This document shows positions 1 through 9,400 of a stretch of DNA of 63,807 nucleotides, in pieces. The stretch comes from JAAFHN01 sp031421855 (lineage in GTDB: Bacteria > Pseudomonadota > Gammaproteobacteria > Burkholderiales > Burkholderiaceae_C). The position numbers and the translations under genes are program-made. The notes beneath the pieces are model-generated. The model saw only the letters and a program-made list of their open reading frames with translations. It made no database searches and had not been told where the DNA came from. The stretch covers positions 1 to 63,807 of the forward strand of contig JANOPN010000219.1 in assembly GCA_031421855.1 (NCBI GenBank), in the 5' to 3' direction. Position 1 is the first letter of the stretch. Every line of letters starts with the position of its first letter.

Positions 1-131
1 TAAAACACAACAAAACAGAAAAATGGCAAAAGGGAGACCTCGAAGTGCATAACAGCTAGGGCCGTAGGTGCAAAGGTGGCACTAAGCAAGGCAGCCGCCA
101 GCGTGATGAGAGGTTGGGTGAGAGTGGTCAT
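1..131 (-). CDS. Small exported protein, 3' part outside the window
   Basis: A minus-strand frame opens with ATG at 129-131 and runs off the window edge with 43 codons visible. The first 26 residues look like a Sec signal peptide: short polar start, hydrophobic core LITLAAALLSATFA, then an ALA-type cleavage site. GAGGTGA lies about 6 bases upstream of the ATG as a ribosome binding site. It starts 11 bases after the stop of the upstream DUF1566-like gene, so the two are probably co-transcribed. The mature part is too short to assign a family. Confidence 0.55.
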   Translation of the reverse strand, partial: MTTLTQPLITLAAALLSATFAPTALAVMHFEVSLLPFFCFVVF

Positions 132-141
132 GCCGATCACC

Positions 142-657
142 TCAAAACCCACCGGTGCGGCGCGGCACCCATTTCCAGCCCGTACCTTCTTGGATTGGCC
201 CCAACACCATGCGTACGCAGTGGTTAGCGATGCCAGCTTTTTCCGCCTTGCCAGTTGCAAAGCTGATGCCCCATTTTTCTTGGCCGTTGTAGTCGGTGTT
301 GGTGGCGAATTTGGTGTTGGGTGTGCCGGGGAATAGGCTGGGGTTGATCTTGGGGCCGGGGCGGCTTTCATCGAGCAGGGTGTTCAACTCCCACGCGGTA
401 GGCAGCCGCCAGTTTTTGGGGTCTGGATTTTTGAGGTGGGGCGAGTGGTACAGGATGTTGCCAATCATTTGGCAACTGGTCGCGCCCGCGCAGTAGCCGT
501 TGACCAATCTCATGCCTACGGCGCAACGCGCCCATTGCAAGTTGTTGCCTTCGTCGCGCACCGATTGCCCGTCTGGCGAGACGGTGTAGGGCGCGGCCAG
601 CGCAAGGGACAAAGTGCAGCTTGCAAACGCGGCTGCGGCGAAGTGTTTGGTGTTCAT
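142..657 (-). CDS. Exported DUF1566 / Lcl C-terminal-like domain protein
   Basis: Encodes 171 residues from the ATG at 657, which follows AGAGGAAT and is preferred to the longer frame start at 732 because a signal peptide begins there (MNTKHFAAAAFASCTLSLALAA). The mature part has the layout of the DUF1566/Lcl_C family: a WRLPTAWELNTLLDE segment, the INPSLFPGTP motif and a closing CVRMVLG strand. Several cysteines suggest disulfides in the periplasm or outside. The family occurs in secreted or surface proteins of unclear biochemical role. Neighbours on both sides are also small exported proteins on the same strand. Confidence 0.7.
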   Translation of the reverse strand: MNTKHFAAAAFASCTLSLALAAPYTVSPDGQSVRDEGNNLQWARCAVGMRLVNGYCAGATSCQMIGNILYHSPHLKNPDPKNWRLPTAWELNTLLDESRPGPKINPSLFPGTPNTKFATNTDYNGQEKWGISFATGKAEKAGIANHCVRMVLGPIQEGTGWKWVPRRTGGF

Positions 658-745
658 GGGATATTCCTCTGTTGGCGTGGGTTTGGGCAGGGTGATGAGC
701 CTGCTTTTGATGTATGGGCCTGAGTTGGCCAAGCGGACGGGCTGG

Positions 746-1264
746 TCATTGGTTCTTCTTCAAAAAGAAGTAAAGCTCTGCGCCTTGGCCCTGTTTGTCG
801 GTGGTCCACTCTGAGCTGGTTTGGCCGCCGAAGGTGCAGGTATAGCCCGGTAGTTCGTGAGTGAGCTTGGGCGTGATGACGACTCTGCCGACCTGATGCC
901 CGGCGCGTTTGCCGATGAGGTTGACGTTTTGGCGCTCAATGTTGTGCAAAACCCGCCAGGTGCAGTACTTGACGCTGGCATCGCTCAGATGCTCAAAATT
1001 GGCTTCATATCGGTCCTTCAGCAGGGTGGGGCAACCGGAAATGGGGCAGGGCACGCTGTGGCTCCAATCGCCCGTTGCGCGTGCCACCTCGTTTTGGTCT
1101 GGTCTGAGCCACAGCACGCTTGTGTGTTGCACGATGCCTTTTGCGGCGATGGGTGACTGGTTGTAGAAGCGAAACAGCAAGTCGGCATGGGCACTTGGCG
1201 TGAACGCGGCGAACAGCACGTCGGCGCAGGCGGCCAAGCTGGCGCGGTAGGTGGGTGTTTTCAT
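746..1264 (-). CDS. Exported hypothetical protein, 172 aa
   Basis: The start at 1264 gives an N-terminal signal peptide (MKTPTYRASLAACADVLFAAFTPSAHA, cleavage after AHA). I prefer it to the longer frame starting at 1381, which adds 39 residues of non-signal sequence. The mature protein has four or more cysteines and a C-terminal segment reading VVITPKLTHELPGYTCTFGG. I do not recognise a family. The C-terminal 50 residues are clearly related to the broken reading frame just upstream (1383-1565), so this region holds a small duplicated gene family. It lies 88 bases upstream of the DUF1566-like gene on the same strand. Confidence 0.6.
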   Translation of the reverse strand: MKTPTYRASLAACADVLFAAFTPSAHADLLFRFYNQSPIAAKGIVQHTSVLWLRPDQNEVARATGDWSHSVPCPISGCPTLLKDRYEANFEHLSDASVKYCTWRVLHNIERQNVNLIGKRAGHQVGRVVITPKLTHELPGYTCTFGGQTSSEWTTDKQGQGAELYFFLKKNQ

Positions 1265-1382
1265 GGCGGACTTTCTTTCGGTTGCTTTGGAAATGTGCCA
1301 TTTTCTATGTAGCAATGGAATGAGGAAAATACGTGGCAAATAAGGGATTTGTTGTGAAATTTGTGTTGCGAACTTCCTCACA

Positions 1383-1565
1383 TCACATGCTGGTCAATCG
1401 GAATTCCAGCGTGGCGGTTTTGCCTTGAGTCGCGCGGCTCCATTCGACTGTTAACTGGCCGCCCACATCGCACTTGTAGCCAGCTGATTGGTGCATGAGT
1501 CTGGGCGTGATTTCCACTTGGCTGGGGTACTTGGGATTGGCCGGGTGATTGATCTTGAATTTCAT
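1383..1565 (-). pseudogene. Truncated paralogue of the 746-1264 gene
   Basis: A 60-residue minus-strand frame has the segment VEITPRLMHQSAGYKCDVGG, which aligns with VVITPKLTHELPGYTCTFGG of the neighbouring gene. The rest of that gene, including its signal peptide, is missing. The left end of the homology abuts dispersed repeat copy R1 (1561-1600). The only ATG in frame (1563-1565) sits in that repeat, where GCTATCAAA of the consensus has become GCTATGAAA. I read it as a duplicated gene that lost its 5' part and whose frame now opens inside the repeat. Expression is doubtful. Confidence 0.5.
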
Positions 1566-1600
1566 AGCAACAAACCCAATTAATCCGGTGACGAAGTGCC
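1561..1600 (+). repeat. Dispersed repeat, copy R1
   Basis: Matches the family core ATAGCAACAAACCCAAT followed by TAATCCGGTGACGAAGTGCC. Plus orientation, at the truncated end of a pseudogene. Confidence 0.8.
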
Positions 1601-1619
1601 ACAAAAGCACTGAAAACAC

Positions 1620-1857
1620 CTAAAAACCCTCTTCTGGGCTCTCTGCGCCCTCAGCGCCTCTGCGTTGAACTGCACTTGAACCCGTATCTGCACCTGCGCC
1701 GACCCCAAACACCACCCAAGCCATTGGCGTTGCCACCGGCTTACAAGACCGGTTCAGCTGGAAGGGCGTGGCCGCATCGGCAGCTGCACGGGTAAGGGGT
1801 CAGGTACGAAGTCTTGCATCGTCACCTATCGTTTGAACCGACTGCAGGTTTCAAGTC
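1620..1857. other. Non-coding stretch with degraded sequence
   Basis: No convincing gene. Positions 1639-1668 carry a CTCTGCGCCCTCAGCGCCTCTGCG-like run, a type of low-complexity intergenic repeat seen in many bacteria. Around 1795-1822 GGGGTCAGGTACGAAGTC resembles sequence flanking REP-type or insertion elements, but I cannot assign it. No tRNA or terminator is visible. Confidence 0.4.
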
Positions 1858-1920
1858 AATATTCGTAGCACCGAAGTCAATTAATTCCGAGACCAAGCGG
1901 CGATTGTTTGCTAAAAATGC
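1858..1920 (+). repeat. Dispersed repeat, copy R2 (degenerate)
   Basis: Reads CGTAGCACCGAAGTCAATT then AATTCCGAGACCAAGCGG, followed by the family tail with TTTGCTAAAAATGC. Plus orientation, about 50 bases upstream of the MFS gene. Confidence 0.65.
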
Positions 1921-1971
1921 TTGAGGTGACGTTGCTACGCCCTGTTTTGGCTTTGCGGTCAAAATAGGGTG

Positions 1972-3228
1972 ATGACAAATGCACCGAATGCTCAGATCGA
2001 GCCAAACGACGTGGCCCAACCTGGCGACTGGACGACGATGGTGGTCGTGGGTATTGCGCACACGACCTCGCACTTCTTTCACCTGCTCTTGGCGCCCTTG
2101 TTTTTTTGGATCAAGCCCGAGTTCGGTCTGAGTTATTCGCAGCTCGGATTGATCATGACGGCGTTTTTTGTCGTGTCTGGCGTGGGGCAGGCGCTGAGTG
2201 GTTTTGTGGTGGATCGATTTGGCGCGAGGCCTGTTTTATATGGCTTGCTGGGGTTGTTTGCGTCCGCTGCCGCGTTGGCCAGTGTGGCGCAAAGCTACGA
2301 GGCGCTGGTGGTTGCGTCAGCCATTGCCGGCCTTGGCAACTGTGCGTTTCACCCGGTTGACTACTCCATTTTGAACGCTCGCATCAGCAAGTCGCGCTTG
2401 GGTTTGGCTTATTCGGTGCACGGCGTGAGTGGCAATTTGGGCTGGGCGCTGGCCCCCGCTTTGTTGGGTGGGGTTGCGACTGTTTCGGGCTGGCGGACAG
2501 CGCTTTGGGTCGCTTGTGGGTTGGCGCTGGCCGTTTTGGCGGTGGTTTGGGTGTACCGGGCGCATTTGGATGAGTCGGCATTGCGTGCGCCCAATGCGGG
2601 CGCAGCCACACAAGTCGCCGCAGCCAACGGCGCATCACTGGACTTTTTGAAACTGCCTGCGGTTTGGTTCAGTTTTGCGTTTTTTTTGACCTACGCCGTG
2701 GCTTTGGGTGGCGTGCAGAGTTTCGCGGGTGAGGCCGCGCGACAACTGCACAACTTGCCCGCTGCGTGGGGCGCGTTCATGCTCACGCTTTACATGCTGT
2801 GCAGCGCAGCGGGGATGATTTTTGGTGGGTTGTTGGTTCGCGACCCCGAGCGCTGCGAGTCGGTGATCACGGCTGGGTTTGGAGCGGCGGCGGCCTGCGC
2901 GGTCACGATTGGTTTGGCACCCATTGGCCCTGCGCTGACGATGATCTTGGTCGGGCTGATGGGGTTTTGCGCCGGCATCGCTGGACCGTCGCGCGATTTG
3001 CTGGTCAAACGCGCCGCGCCGCCCAATGCAACCGGGCGGGTGTACGGGGTGGTCTATTCCGGCTTGGACGTCGGGATGGCTCTGGCACCGGCGCTGTTTG
3101 GCTGGATGATGGATCACCAGTTACCGGTTTGGGTGTGGATTGGGATCGCGCTTTTTCAGGCGGTGTTGATCGTCAATGCGCTGCGGGTCGGCGTGGTTGC
3201 CCGTCGCCAAGCCTTGAGTGTTGATTAA
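1972..3228 (+). CDS. MFS transporter (fosmidomycin-resistance/Fsr-like)
   Basis: Encodes about 418 residues with some 12 hydrophobic segments. The N-terminal part carries HTTSHFFHLLLAPLF and the loop SGFVVDRFGARPVL, the family-typical G-x-x-x-D-R-x-G-x-R signature between segments 2 and 3; a second half begins after residue about 210. The GNCAFHPVDYSIL stretch resembles the Fsr-type subgroup of drug or metabolite efflux permeases. The substrate cannot be told. Start chosen at ATG 1972; a GTG lies just upstream at 1969. The gene is convergent with trxA, with dispersed repeat R3 in the gap. Confidence 0.8.
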   Translation: MTNAPNAQIEPNDVAQPGDWTTMVVVGIAHTTSHFFHLLLAPLFFWIKPEFGLSYSQLGLIMTAFFVVSGVGQALSGFVVDRFGARPVLYGLLGLFASAAALASVAQSYEALVVASAIAGLGNCAFHPVDYSILNARISKSRLGLAYSVHGVSGNLGWALAPALLGGVATVSGWRTALWVACGLALAVLAVVWVYRAHLDESALRAPNAGAATQVAAANGASLDFLKLPAVWFSFAFFLTYAVALGGVQSFAGEAARQLHNLPAAWGAFMLTLYMLCSAAGMIFGGLLVRDPERCESVITAGFGAAAACAVTIGLAPIGPALTMILVGLMGFCAGIAGPSRDLLVKRAAPPNATGRVYGVVYSGLDVGMALAPALFGWMMDHQLPVWVWIGIALFQAVLIVNALRVGVVARRQALSVD

Positions 3229-3229
3229 A

Positions 3230-3280
3230 AATGATATCAGCAAACTCAATAGATTCGGTGACCAAGGGCTGATTTTCCAT
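3230..3280 (+). repeat. Dispersed repeat, copy R3
   Basis: TGATATCAGCAAACTCAAT then AGATTCGGTGACCAAGGGC with tail GATTTTCC. It lies in the 95-base gap between the converging MFS and trxA genes, abutting the trxA terminator. Confidence 0.8.
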
Positions 3281-3302
3281 AAAAAAACGGCCCGAAGGCC
3301 GT
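3280..3302 (-). terminator. Rho-independent terminator of trxA
   Basis: On the minus strand ACGGCC-TTCG-GGCCGT forms a 6-bp stem with a stable tetraloop followed by seven or more T. It lies 22 bases after the trxA stop codon. Confidence 0.85.
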
Positions 3303-3323
3303 CTTGAGGTGTTTGCGGGCGTT

Positions 3324-3668
3324 TTAGCCAGCGATGGGGGTCAGCTGCTGGTCAATGAAGGCAGCGAGTTGCGCTTTGCTCATCGCGCCGACTTTGGTGG
3401 CTTTGAGTTGACCGCCTTCAAAAAGCATCAGGGTCGGAATGCCACGAATGCCAAATTTGGCTGGGATGTCGCGGTTTTCGTCCACATTCATCTTGGTAAT
3501 CGTCAGCTTGTCACCATAGGTGTTGGCCAATTCGTCCAAAACTGGCGCAATCATCTTGCACGGGCCGCACCACTCAGCCCAGTAGTCAACCAAGACCGGG
3601 CCGGTGGCTTTGAGCACGTCGGCTTCGAAGCTGGTGTCAGAAATGTGTTTGATGCGGTCGTTTGCCAT
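3324..3668 (-). CDS. trxA: Thioredoxin 1
   Basis: 114 residues, normal for thioredoxin. The redox motif W-C-G-P-C is at residues 33-37, the buried Asp at about 28 (VLVDYWAEW) and the cis-proline loop at RGIPTLM. It is a cytoplasmic protein-disulfide reductase and general electron donor, for example to ribonucleotide reductase and methionine sulfoxide reductase. The start at 3668 has AGGAG nine bases upstream. It is monocistronic with its own terminator and divergent from the AddB-type gene, with about 100 bases between the starts that must hold both promoters. Confidence 0.95.
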   Translation of the reverse strand: MANDRIKHISDTSFEADVLKATGPVLVDYWAEWCGPCKMIAPVLDELANTYGDKLTITKMNVDENRDIPAKFGIRGIPTLMLFEGGQLKATKVGAMSKAQLAAFIDQQLTPIAG

Positions 3669-3769
3669 GGCTCAGGGCTCCTGTTGGATGGGTTTGATGG
3701 GTTGTTTGAGGGGTACAGTTGGGGTCATTTTGTCAGAAAGCAAGCAATGGGTGCGCCGGTGATCCAACT

Positions 3770-6427
3770 ATGAACCCGATAGCCACAGTCAAAGATGTTT
3801 CGGTCTCGAGCCCGGTCACCCACGTCGACTGGCTAAAAACGCTTCAGCCTGTTGCCGACCAGTTGGTGCTGCGCGGGCGCGATTCACCCGAATCCAACTG
3901 GCGCACGGTGGTTTTGGTGCCGTTTGCCCAGCTCATGGCGACCGCTCGTGTCGAGTGGATCGGGCATTTTGGGCATTTGGGGCTGCCGCCGCGTTTTGAG
4001 TCAAGCACCAATTGGGCCTCTTCGATTGGCCCTTACGTTGCGGCGCCTGACGACTTTTCGGGAGATCCGGCTCAAGACTGGCCCACCGCCGTGCGTTTGC
4101 TGCGCGCCGCTGGGATGCAAAGCCGCTCGGACGCCTTGGGAGCTGCGCTTTGTCAAGCCGCGATGGAGTTGTCAAGCGTGGCCAGTGCTCAATTGCCCGC
4201 ACTGCGCTGGGCGTGGGCGTTGTCGCAAATGGCCAAGCTGCCGCAGCCGGGGGCCGACTACGCCACCGTGCTGGCAGTCGAGGCTCGGCTGAGCCAAATT
4301 GCGCTGGTTTGGGTGGGGCAGTCACGCTTCAAGTCAGACGTGCTTTTCATGAACCGCGACTCGGTTGACGCGCCGGTGCAAATTTTTGCGCTGCCCGGTT
4401 TGTCGGTGCAGCCGCTGGACGTGGCCTTGAGTGCCCACTGGGGCGAACGTTATCGGGCATTGCCATGGGTTTGCGAGTCAAATCACGTGCCCGCGCCGGT
4501 GCAGATGCATGCTTGCATTGACCCCATTGACGAGGCATCGCGGTGCAGCGCCCAAATTAACGCGCTTTTGACGGCGCACCGCCACGTGGTGTTGGTGGCG
4601 CAAGACCGGTGGCTGGTGCGCCGGGTCATGGCGACCTTGGCCAGCACGCCAATGGCGTGTCGCCACACCGTGCGCGACGAGACGGGCTGGAAAATCAGCA
4701 CCACGATGGCAGGGGCGCAAATCGTGGCGGTGTTGCGCGCCGCGCGTCGAATGGCGAGTTGTGACGACATGCTGGCGGCACTCAAAGCGGCCGAAATTGA
4801 CGTTGACGCGCTTGAACTCAAGCTGCGAAGCCTGGGCGACGACCAGTGGCGGCGGGCTTGGGGCAGCGTGAGACGTCAGGCAGATTTTGAAGTCAGCACG
4901 CGCGTTGAGGCGGCAATTGCGGCGATTCATGACTTGGGCGATTCGATCTCCAAAGCCCGAACCCAAAGTGCACATGCGCTGGCCCTACAGCACGCCATGC
5001 AACGCGTCGCTGCGTGGCAAGCCGTGCCTTGCGACGCTGCGGCATTTGCTTGCGCAGCCGCGATGGGCTGGTTTGACGCGCCCGACGCACATCAGGCCGC
5101 GATGTCACCCACGCAATTTGGCCAATGGGTGTCGCATGTGCTGGAGTCGGGCAACTTTCAACCACCCGACTCGCAAATTGATGCGGATGCTGCGGTGCTC
5201 AGCATCGTGCCTTTGGCGCAGTTGCTGGGTCGGCGGTTTGATGCTTGCGTGCTGGCCGGTGCCGGAGAAGACACGATGAGCTCGCCCAACCCAGGGGCCA
5301 GTTGGTGGAGCAGCGCGCAGCGCGAAGCGCTTGGTTTGCTCAGTTTGGCTGACCAACACGCAGCCACTACCCAGGCGTTTTTGGGCGCATGCGCGAAAAA
5401 CCATGCGCACGTGATGTGGCGAACTCAGCTCAATGGCCAGCATCGGCTACCCAGCAGTTGGGTGCAAGCTTGGCTCTTGGATGGCATGCATGAGCCGGCA
5501 GCCGACCCGCGCGACACCCGTGCGTGGCCCGTCGTCGCAAGCCTCGCGCCGCTGCCCGATGCCAGCCGGGTTGTGCCCAAGCGTTTGAGCGCGAGCGCCT
5601 ACCGAGACTTGCGCACTTGCCCGTACCGCTACCACGCGCTACACGCCTTGGGTTTGCGCGAGGCACCCGAGCTCGACGGCACACCCGACAAGCGAGACAT
5701 GGGCAACTGGTTGCATTTGGCGCTGAGGCTGTTCCACGAAGGCTTTGCCGTCGAATTGAGCGATGAGATTGAGCGAATCGACGCGTGCGCCGTGCAAGCT
5801 CAACGCGATTTGATGTTGGATGAGGCGGCATTTTTACCCTTTAGCGCCGCTTGGCCGCGCCTGCGCGACCGTTACTTGGCGTGGCTGAATGATCCAGGTG
5901 AGGTAAATACGACATTTGTTCGAGGCGAGTGGTCGCTGACGCGCGAACATGCGGGGCTTGATTTGCGCGGGCAGTTGGACCGGGTAGACCACACGATTGA
6001 GCAAAGCAAGACATTCACCCGTGTGATTGACTACAAAACCGACAGCGGACAAGCGGCAGATGGCCTGAGTAAGGCGCCCGAAGAGGATGTGCAGTTGGCG
6101 TTTTACGCCGCGCTGCTGGCAACCGAATCCGAGGCAGGCCGCGTGCAAGCCGGCTACTTGCACGTGACTGACGGCAAAGACGCGCCTGCAAAACTGCACC
6201 TGCACCCGGCCATTGAGCCTGCGGCTGACGCGCTTTTGGGCAGCATTGCCGAAGACTTTGAGGCCATGCGAGCGGGCAAAGCCATGGCGGCACTCGGCGA
6301 AGGGGCGGCGTGCACCCACTGCGCTGCGCGGGGCTTGTGCCGCCGTGACTTTTGGGCGGGGGAGGTTGAACGGATGGACGGACTAACCACTGCTGCAACC
6401 GATAGTCTCGCCGAGGTGGCCGCATGA
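3770..6427 (+). CDS. addB: AddB-like PD-(D/E)XK nuclease subunit
   Basis: About 885 residues. The N-terminal two thirds is a divergent, apparently inactivated helicase-like part without a clear Walker A. The C-terminal part is a RecB-type nuclease with GQLDRVD and VIDYKTD motifs (about residues 735-757). Four cysteines (C617 in TCPYRY; C848, C851, C857 in CTHCAARGLC) match the iron-sulfur cluster that staples AddB nuclease domains. It should process double-strand breaks with the downstream helicase; their reading frames overlap by ATGA at 6424. The ATG at 3770 is chosen because upstream residues look non-conserved; its ribosome binding site is weak. Confidence 0.85.
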   Translation: MNPIATVKDVSVSSPVTHVDWLKTLQPVADQLVLRGRDSPESNWRTVVLVPFAQLMATARVEWIGHFGHLGLPPRFESSTNWASSIGPYVAAPDDFSGDPAQDWPTAVRLLRAAGMQSRSDALGAALCQAAMELSSVASAQLPALRWAWALSQMAKLPQPGADYATVLAVEARLSQIALVWVGQSRFKSDVLFMNRDSVDAPVQIFALPGLSVQPLDVALSAHWGERYRALPWVCESNHVPAPVQMHACIDPIDEASRCSAQINALLTAHRHVVLVAQDRWLVRRVMATLASTPMACRHTVRDETGWKISTTMAGAQIVAVLRAARRMASCDDMLAALKAAEIDVDALELKLRSLGDDQWRRAWGSVRRQADFEVSTRVEAAIAAIHDLGDSISKARTQSAHALALQHAMQRVAAWQAVPCDAAAFACAAAMGWFDAPDAHQAAMSPTQFGQWVSHVLESGNFQPPDSQIDADAAVLSIVPLAQLLGRRFDACVLAGAGEDTMSSPNPGASWWSSAQREALGLLSLADQHAATTQAFLGACAKNHAHVMWRTQLNGQHRLPSSWVQAWLLDGMHEPAADPRDTRAWPVVASLAPLPDASRVVPKRLSASAYRDLRTCPYRYHALHALGLREAPELDGTPDKRDMGNWLHLALRLFHEGFAVELSDEIERIDACAVQAQRDLMLDEAAFLPFSAAWPRLRDRYLAWLNDPGEVNTTFVRGEWSLTREHAGLDLRGQLDRVDHTIEQSKTFTRVIDYKTDSGQAADGLSKAPEEDVQLAFYAALLATESEAGRVQAGYLHVTDGKDAPAKLHLHPAIEPAADALLGSIAEDFEAMRAGKAMAALGEGAACTHCAARGLCRRDFWAGEVERMDGLTTAATDSLAEVAA

Positions 6428-9400
6428 GCACCTACGCAATCAATGGCTTGTCTGCCACGCCTGAGGCGTTCACCCAAGTGGCCTGCGACCCCAAACGCAA
6501 TGTGGTGGTCGAGGCCTGTGCGGGGTCTGGCAAAACCTATTTGCTGGTGGAGCGCATGCTGCGAATCTTGGCCGACGGCGCGCAGCCCCAAGCCATTTTG
6601 GCCATCACTTTCACGAAAAAAGCGGCGGGTGAGATGCGCGAGCGCCTCATGGCACGCCTCAACGAGCCGCAAAACCATGCACTGTATCGGCGAGTGTTGG
6701 CCAGTGGTCGAAGCGTGGACATTCGCACGTTTCACAGCTGGTTTTCGTCGCTGCTGCGGGTTTGCCCGCAGGCTGTGCTCGATGAGCTGGGTCTGCCCAG
6801 CGAATTTGAGCTGGTTGAAGACAACGCCGACTTGCTGGCCGAGGCTTGGCCGGCGTTTTTCGCCTTCGTGCTCACCAGCCCCGATCACTTGGATGCGTTT
6901 AACGCAAGCGTGGCTGACATGGGCCGCGCCACAACGCTGAAGCTGCTTGGCGAGGTGTTGTTGCGCCGAAGTGAGTTTTGGGCCGCCGACGCAGCCCGCG
7001 TAATTGAGGCCAGCCAGCCTGACTGGCGGGTGACGCACGCTGAGTTTGCGGACGAAGCTGGCGGCGACGTGGCCCACGCCTTGTGGACGCGCTTGCCCTA
7101 TGTGGAGCTCTTTGACGCGGCTTTGCGACATTTGTTGTCAAGCTCAGGCAAAACCCCGAACAAGCAAGGCTCGCTTGCTGCGGACGCGATTGCCGCTCGA
7201 AATTTTGACGGCTTGGCGGCCGCGATGCTGACCAAAGAGGGGCAGCCCCGCAAATTGGGCGAAGACTGCGACGTCAAAGCGGCGCAAGATTTGATCGTCG
7301 CGGCACGGGATGCCATGGATGCGCAGCGCCAATGCGAGCACCACCGGCGCACGCATGTGCTGGCCGGGGCGTTGGTGCGATGCTTTCGCGAGGTGCAAAT
7401 CAAGCTCAAAAAAGTTGATTTGCAAGAAGTTGAGCTCGCAGCCAAGCGCTTGCTAACCGATCCGCTGTTGGGTGGCTGGATCGCCGAGAAGCTCGACGCC
7501 CGGCTGTCGCAAGTGTTGATTGACGAGTTTCAAGACACCAACCCCTTGCAATGGCAAGCGCTGAGCCAGTGGCTGAGCTCGTATGCGGGCGCGGGGTCCG
7601 ACATGGGTGTATTCATTGTGGGTGACCCCAAGCAAAGCATTTACGGGTTTCGCGGTGCTCAAGCAGGTGTGTTTGAGGCGGCCAAGGCATTCATGTCTGA
7701 GCAAATGTCGGCTCAATTGCTGAGCACCGACAACACGCGCCGCTGCTCAGCCGAGGTGGTCAAGGCGATCAACGACGTGCTCATGCCGTTGGCGCTACTT
7801 CCCGCAAGTGATGCGTTGAGCTACAGCCAGTTCAGGGCGCATTCGGCCCAGCGCGGGCCCCTCGGTGGTCGAGCCCACGTCATCTGCCTGCCCAGAATCA
7901 ACCGCCCGCCCAAACAAGCGCGGTCTGGGGTGGGGCCAATGGATCCCCATGCCGAGTGGGAGGAGCTGCGCAGCGCGTTTGAGTCGCGCCCAGGGCAGGG
8001 CGAACTCAGCCCAGCGCAGCAGGTGCGCGAGGCCGAACTCGCGCAGGTCGCCAACTGGATCGCGCAACAAGTCAGCGCCGGCGTGCCCGGTGGCGACATC
8101 ATGGTGCTGGGCCGAACCCGGGCGTCGGTTGCTGGGCTCGGGCCGCTGCTGCGCGAGCGGGGTTTGGCCTTTGTGCAGCACGTTGACCGCGCGCTGGCCG
8201 ACACCGTGGAAGTGCAAGATGTGTTGGCTCTTTTGGACGCGCTGGCCTCGCCAAGCCATAACTTGAGCCTCGCGCAGGCGCTGAAGTCACCGATTTTTGG
8301 CTGGGGCGACGAAGCGCTGACCGATTTAGCCCTGGTGGCACGTGAAGCGAGGGTGCAAAGCTGGCTCAAAATACTCCTAAATGATGAGCATCAAGCCCAA
8401 TGGATACGCAGACCAGGTGCTGATTTGACCCAAAAAACAGGCTTTTTGCTGCGCCAATACGCCAAATGGGCTGCCCAGCTGCCGCCACACGATGCCTTGA
8501 GTCGCATTTATGCCGATGCGGGTGTTGACTTGGCGGGTGCAGACTTACCGACTCGGTTCGCGTCGGCTGCGCCCAGCATCGTTCGCGACAGCGTGCAAAG
8601 CAACCTCTACACCTTGCTGGGTGCCACGCTTGACGTGAATGCGGGCCGATTTGTGAGTCTTTACGCCTTGGTGCGCTCACTCAAGCGCACGGGTCTCAAG
8701 GCCGCGGCGATCAATGCGCCCGGTGCGGTGGTGGGCATGACGATTCACGCCGCAAAGGGCTTGCAAGCCCGCGTCGTGGTTTTGGTCGATGCCGATCCGC
8801 ACGAACGCGCCGAGTCAACGGGCGGCATGAAACTTGACTGGCAGGCCGACAGCGACGCGCCAAGCCGCTTGGTGTTCGTGCGGCCCGGTCATTCGCCCGC
8901 GTTTTTGGCCGACTTGCAGGCGCGACAGGCCGCACAGGCTCAAACCGAGCAAATCAATGCCTGGTATGTTGCCATGACGCGCGCCGTTGACACCTTGGTC
9001 GTCAGCGCGGGCGAGCCATTTGTCGCTGGGCCGCTTCGCCCGTGGGTGCGCATGGCTCAGGTTGTGGCGACGATGCCGGTTGCCGCCCAAGTGCCGGGCG
9101 GTGCTCCCATGGCGGCCCAAGCCACATTTGACACAAAAATATTGCCAAATCTGCCATTGGTCGCCGAATCTATTGATGTTGATGCTATAAAAATTGATGA
9201 TCTGGATGCCTTGAAAGCGTCACGGGTGAAGTCTGAACAGCAGCGTTTGGGCCAAGCCGTGCACACCTTGTTGCAGTGGTATTCGCCTCAAACCCAGGCG
9301 TGGCCGCCCGACGCGCAGCGCGCCGCCGCCACGCAACACGGCCTTGGCGCGGCGGTCAGCGAGCGCGCCATGCGCATGGCCCAAACCATGGTGTCGGGAC

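Noticed and set aside
6154..7131. Minus-strand frame of 325 codons opposite addB/addA
   Set aside because: The opposite strand encodes clear helicase and nuclease motifs; this translation has no family signature.
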